A model generated the notes under the pieces. The model was given only the letters and a program-made list of their open reading frames with translations, was not told the DNA's origin and did no database searches. This document shows positions 63,622 through 64,000 of a stretch of 64,000 nt of DNA, piece by piece. Positions within the stretch are counted from its first letter, which is position 1; the number at the start of each line of letters is the position of its first letter. Location: the NCBI RefSeq assembly GCF_000244955.1, contig NZ_CM001439.1, positions 2,198,628 through 2,262,627 of the forward strand, in the 5' to 3' direction. The translations under genes and the position numbers were made by a program. This stretch comes from Saccharomonospora marina XMU15 (lineage in GTDB: Bacteria; Actinomycetota; Actinomycetes; Mycobacteriales; Pseudonocardiaceae).

Positions 63622-64000
63622 TCAGCGGGCGTACAGCGTGGTCGCGATCCGCTTCCATTCCTCCAGTAGCTGCGCCCTGCGCTGCGGGTCGCCTCCGAGT
63701 TCGGCGTCCAGCGCCAGTCCTCGGGTGAGGTTCACGGTGAGCCAGTACAGCATCTCCAGGTTCTGCCTCGGCAGGTCGCCGGACAGCGTGGCGAGGTCTT
63801 CCAGTGTCGAGCGGCCGAGCGCGCGGTCGACGGGACGCATTGCCTCCCGAAGCTCGGCGTCGGTGCGTGCGGCCACCCACAGTTCCATCGCCGCGCTGGC
63901 GAGGGTGCCCGAGTACGCGCGCCACAGCAGGTCGATCGCCGCGGCCACGCGTGCGGGCCCGTCCGGCAGGCTCTCGGCATCCGGCGTGCGCTGTTGCTTG
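63622..64000 (-). CDS. TetR-family regulator, C-terminal part (5' end outside window)
   Basis: The frame is open to the right edge; about 125 residues are visible and end at 63622. They are helical and match the ligand domain of TetR-type regulators (AIDLLWRAYSGTLASAAMELWVAARTDAELREAMRPVDRALG ... LYWLTVNLTRGLALDAEL). The DNA-binding part lies outside. It probably regulates the dehydrogenase gene that follows it. Confidence 0.75.
   Translation of the reverse strand, partial: KQQRTPDAESLPDGPARVAAAIDLLWRAYSGTLASAAMELWVAARTDAELREAMRPVDRALGRSTLEDLATLSGDLPRQNLEMLYWLTVNLTRGLALDAELGGDPQRRAQLLEEWKRIATTLYAR

Overview
The window is chromosomal DNA of a high-GC actinobacterium, most likely a member of the Pseudonocardiaceae (Amycolatopsis / Saccharomonospora / Prauserella type). 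The basis is the very GC-rich codon third positions, a ThyX thymidylate synthase, a ClgR-PspA-PspM envelope-stress operon, an EspG/WxG/DUF3558 module, a helix-turn-helix(DUF5753)-DUF397 pair, a LuxR-type large ATPase regulator, and a phosphofructokinase with the pyrophosphate-type residues known from Amycolatopsis methanolica. No insertion sequence, phage, CRISPR array, tRNA or rRNA gene was recognised. It reads as ordinary core chromosome with a few accessory inserts.

Layout. 1-16.4 kb follows the order of the M. tuberculosis Rv2754c-Rv2743c block: thyX, an ACT protein, a receptor Ser/Thr kinase, dapA-rnj, then an EamA exporter and an acyltransferase on the minus strand, ftsK, an ArgA-like acetyltransferase, rimO-pgsA-cinA (start/stop overlaps), clgR, pspA, pspM. 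16.5-23.7 kb holds a degenerate amidase/allophanate-hydrolase-like protein, pyrD, a 12-codon micro-ORF with an extreme Shine-Dalgarno, parA-nei, a methyltransferase, dinB and a DUF3040 protein. 23.8-28.7 kb is a minus-strand moxR-DUF58-transglutaminase operon. 28.9-31.2 kb is a four-gene type VII secretion accessory operon (helical YxxxD protein, lipoprotein, WxG/PPE-like protein, EspG). 31.4-35.9 kb is the start of the division/cell-wall cluster: MraZ boxes, mraZ, an mraW-type structured RNA, rsmH, ftsL, pbpB. The cluster then stops where murE would be expected.

35.9-38.6 kb is a DrrAB-like ABC exporter divergent from its TetR regulator, with tandem operators between. 38.6-49.8 kb resembles the Rv2187-Rv2178c neighbourhood: acyl-CoA synthetase, SRPBCC protein, phosphodiesterase, SRPBCC protein, ArsA-like ATPase, CCxxCxxC protein, ROK kinase, Nudix-NYN fusion, membrane protein plus esterase, acyltransferase, RNase AS and a class I DAHP synthase preceded by a Tyr-Phe-Trp-Phe leader peptide. 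49.9-56.9 kb holds a PPi-type phosphofructokinase, an SLC13 transporter, a CmtR metal sensor with a CDF-like transporter, DUF2461, pyruvate kinase and thioesterase II. 56.9-64 kb holds a small Cys protein, the HTH-DUF397 pair with a strong terminator, a 55-residue basic protein, the LAL regulator, a GabD2-like dehydrogenase and the 3' part of a TetR gene.

Two themes run across the window. Many lone or first genes have no Shine-Dalgarno but carry a TANNNT -10 box 6-8 nt before the start codon, which indicates leaderless transcripts and helps fix starts. Several operons show readable regulation: ECF promoters and a ClgR box for the Psp operon, MraZ boxes plus structured RNA for the division genes, TetR operators for the exporter, and ribosome-mediated attenuation for aromatic synthesis.
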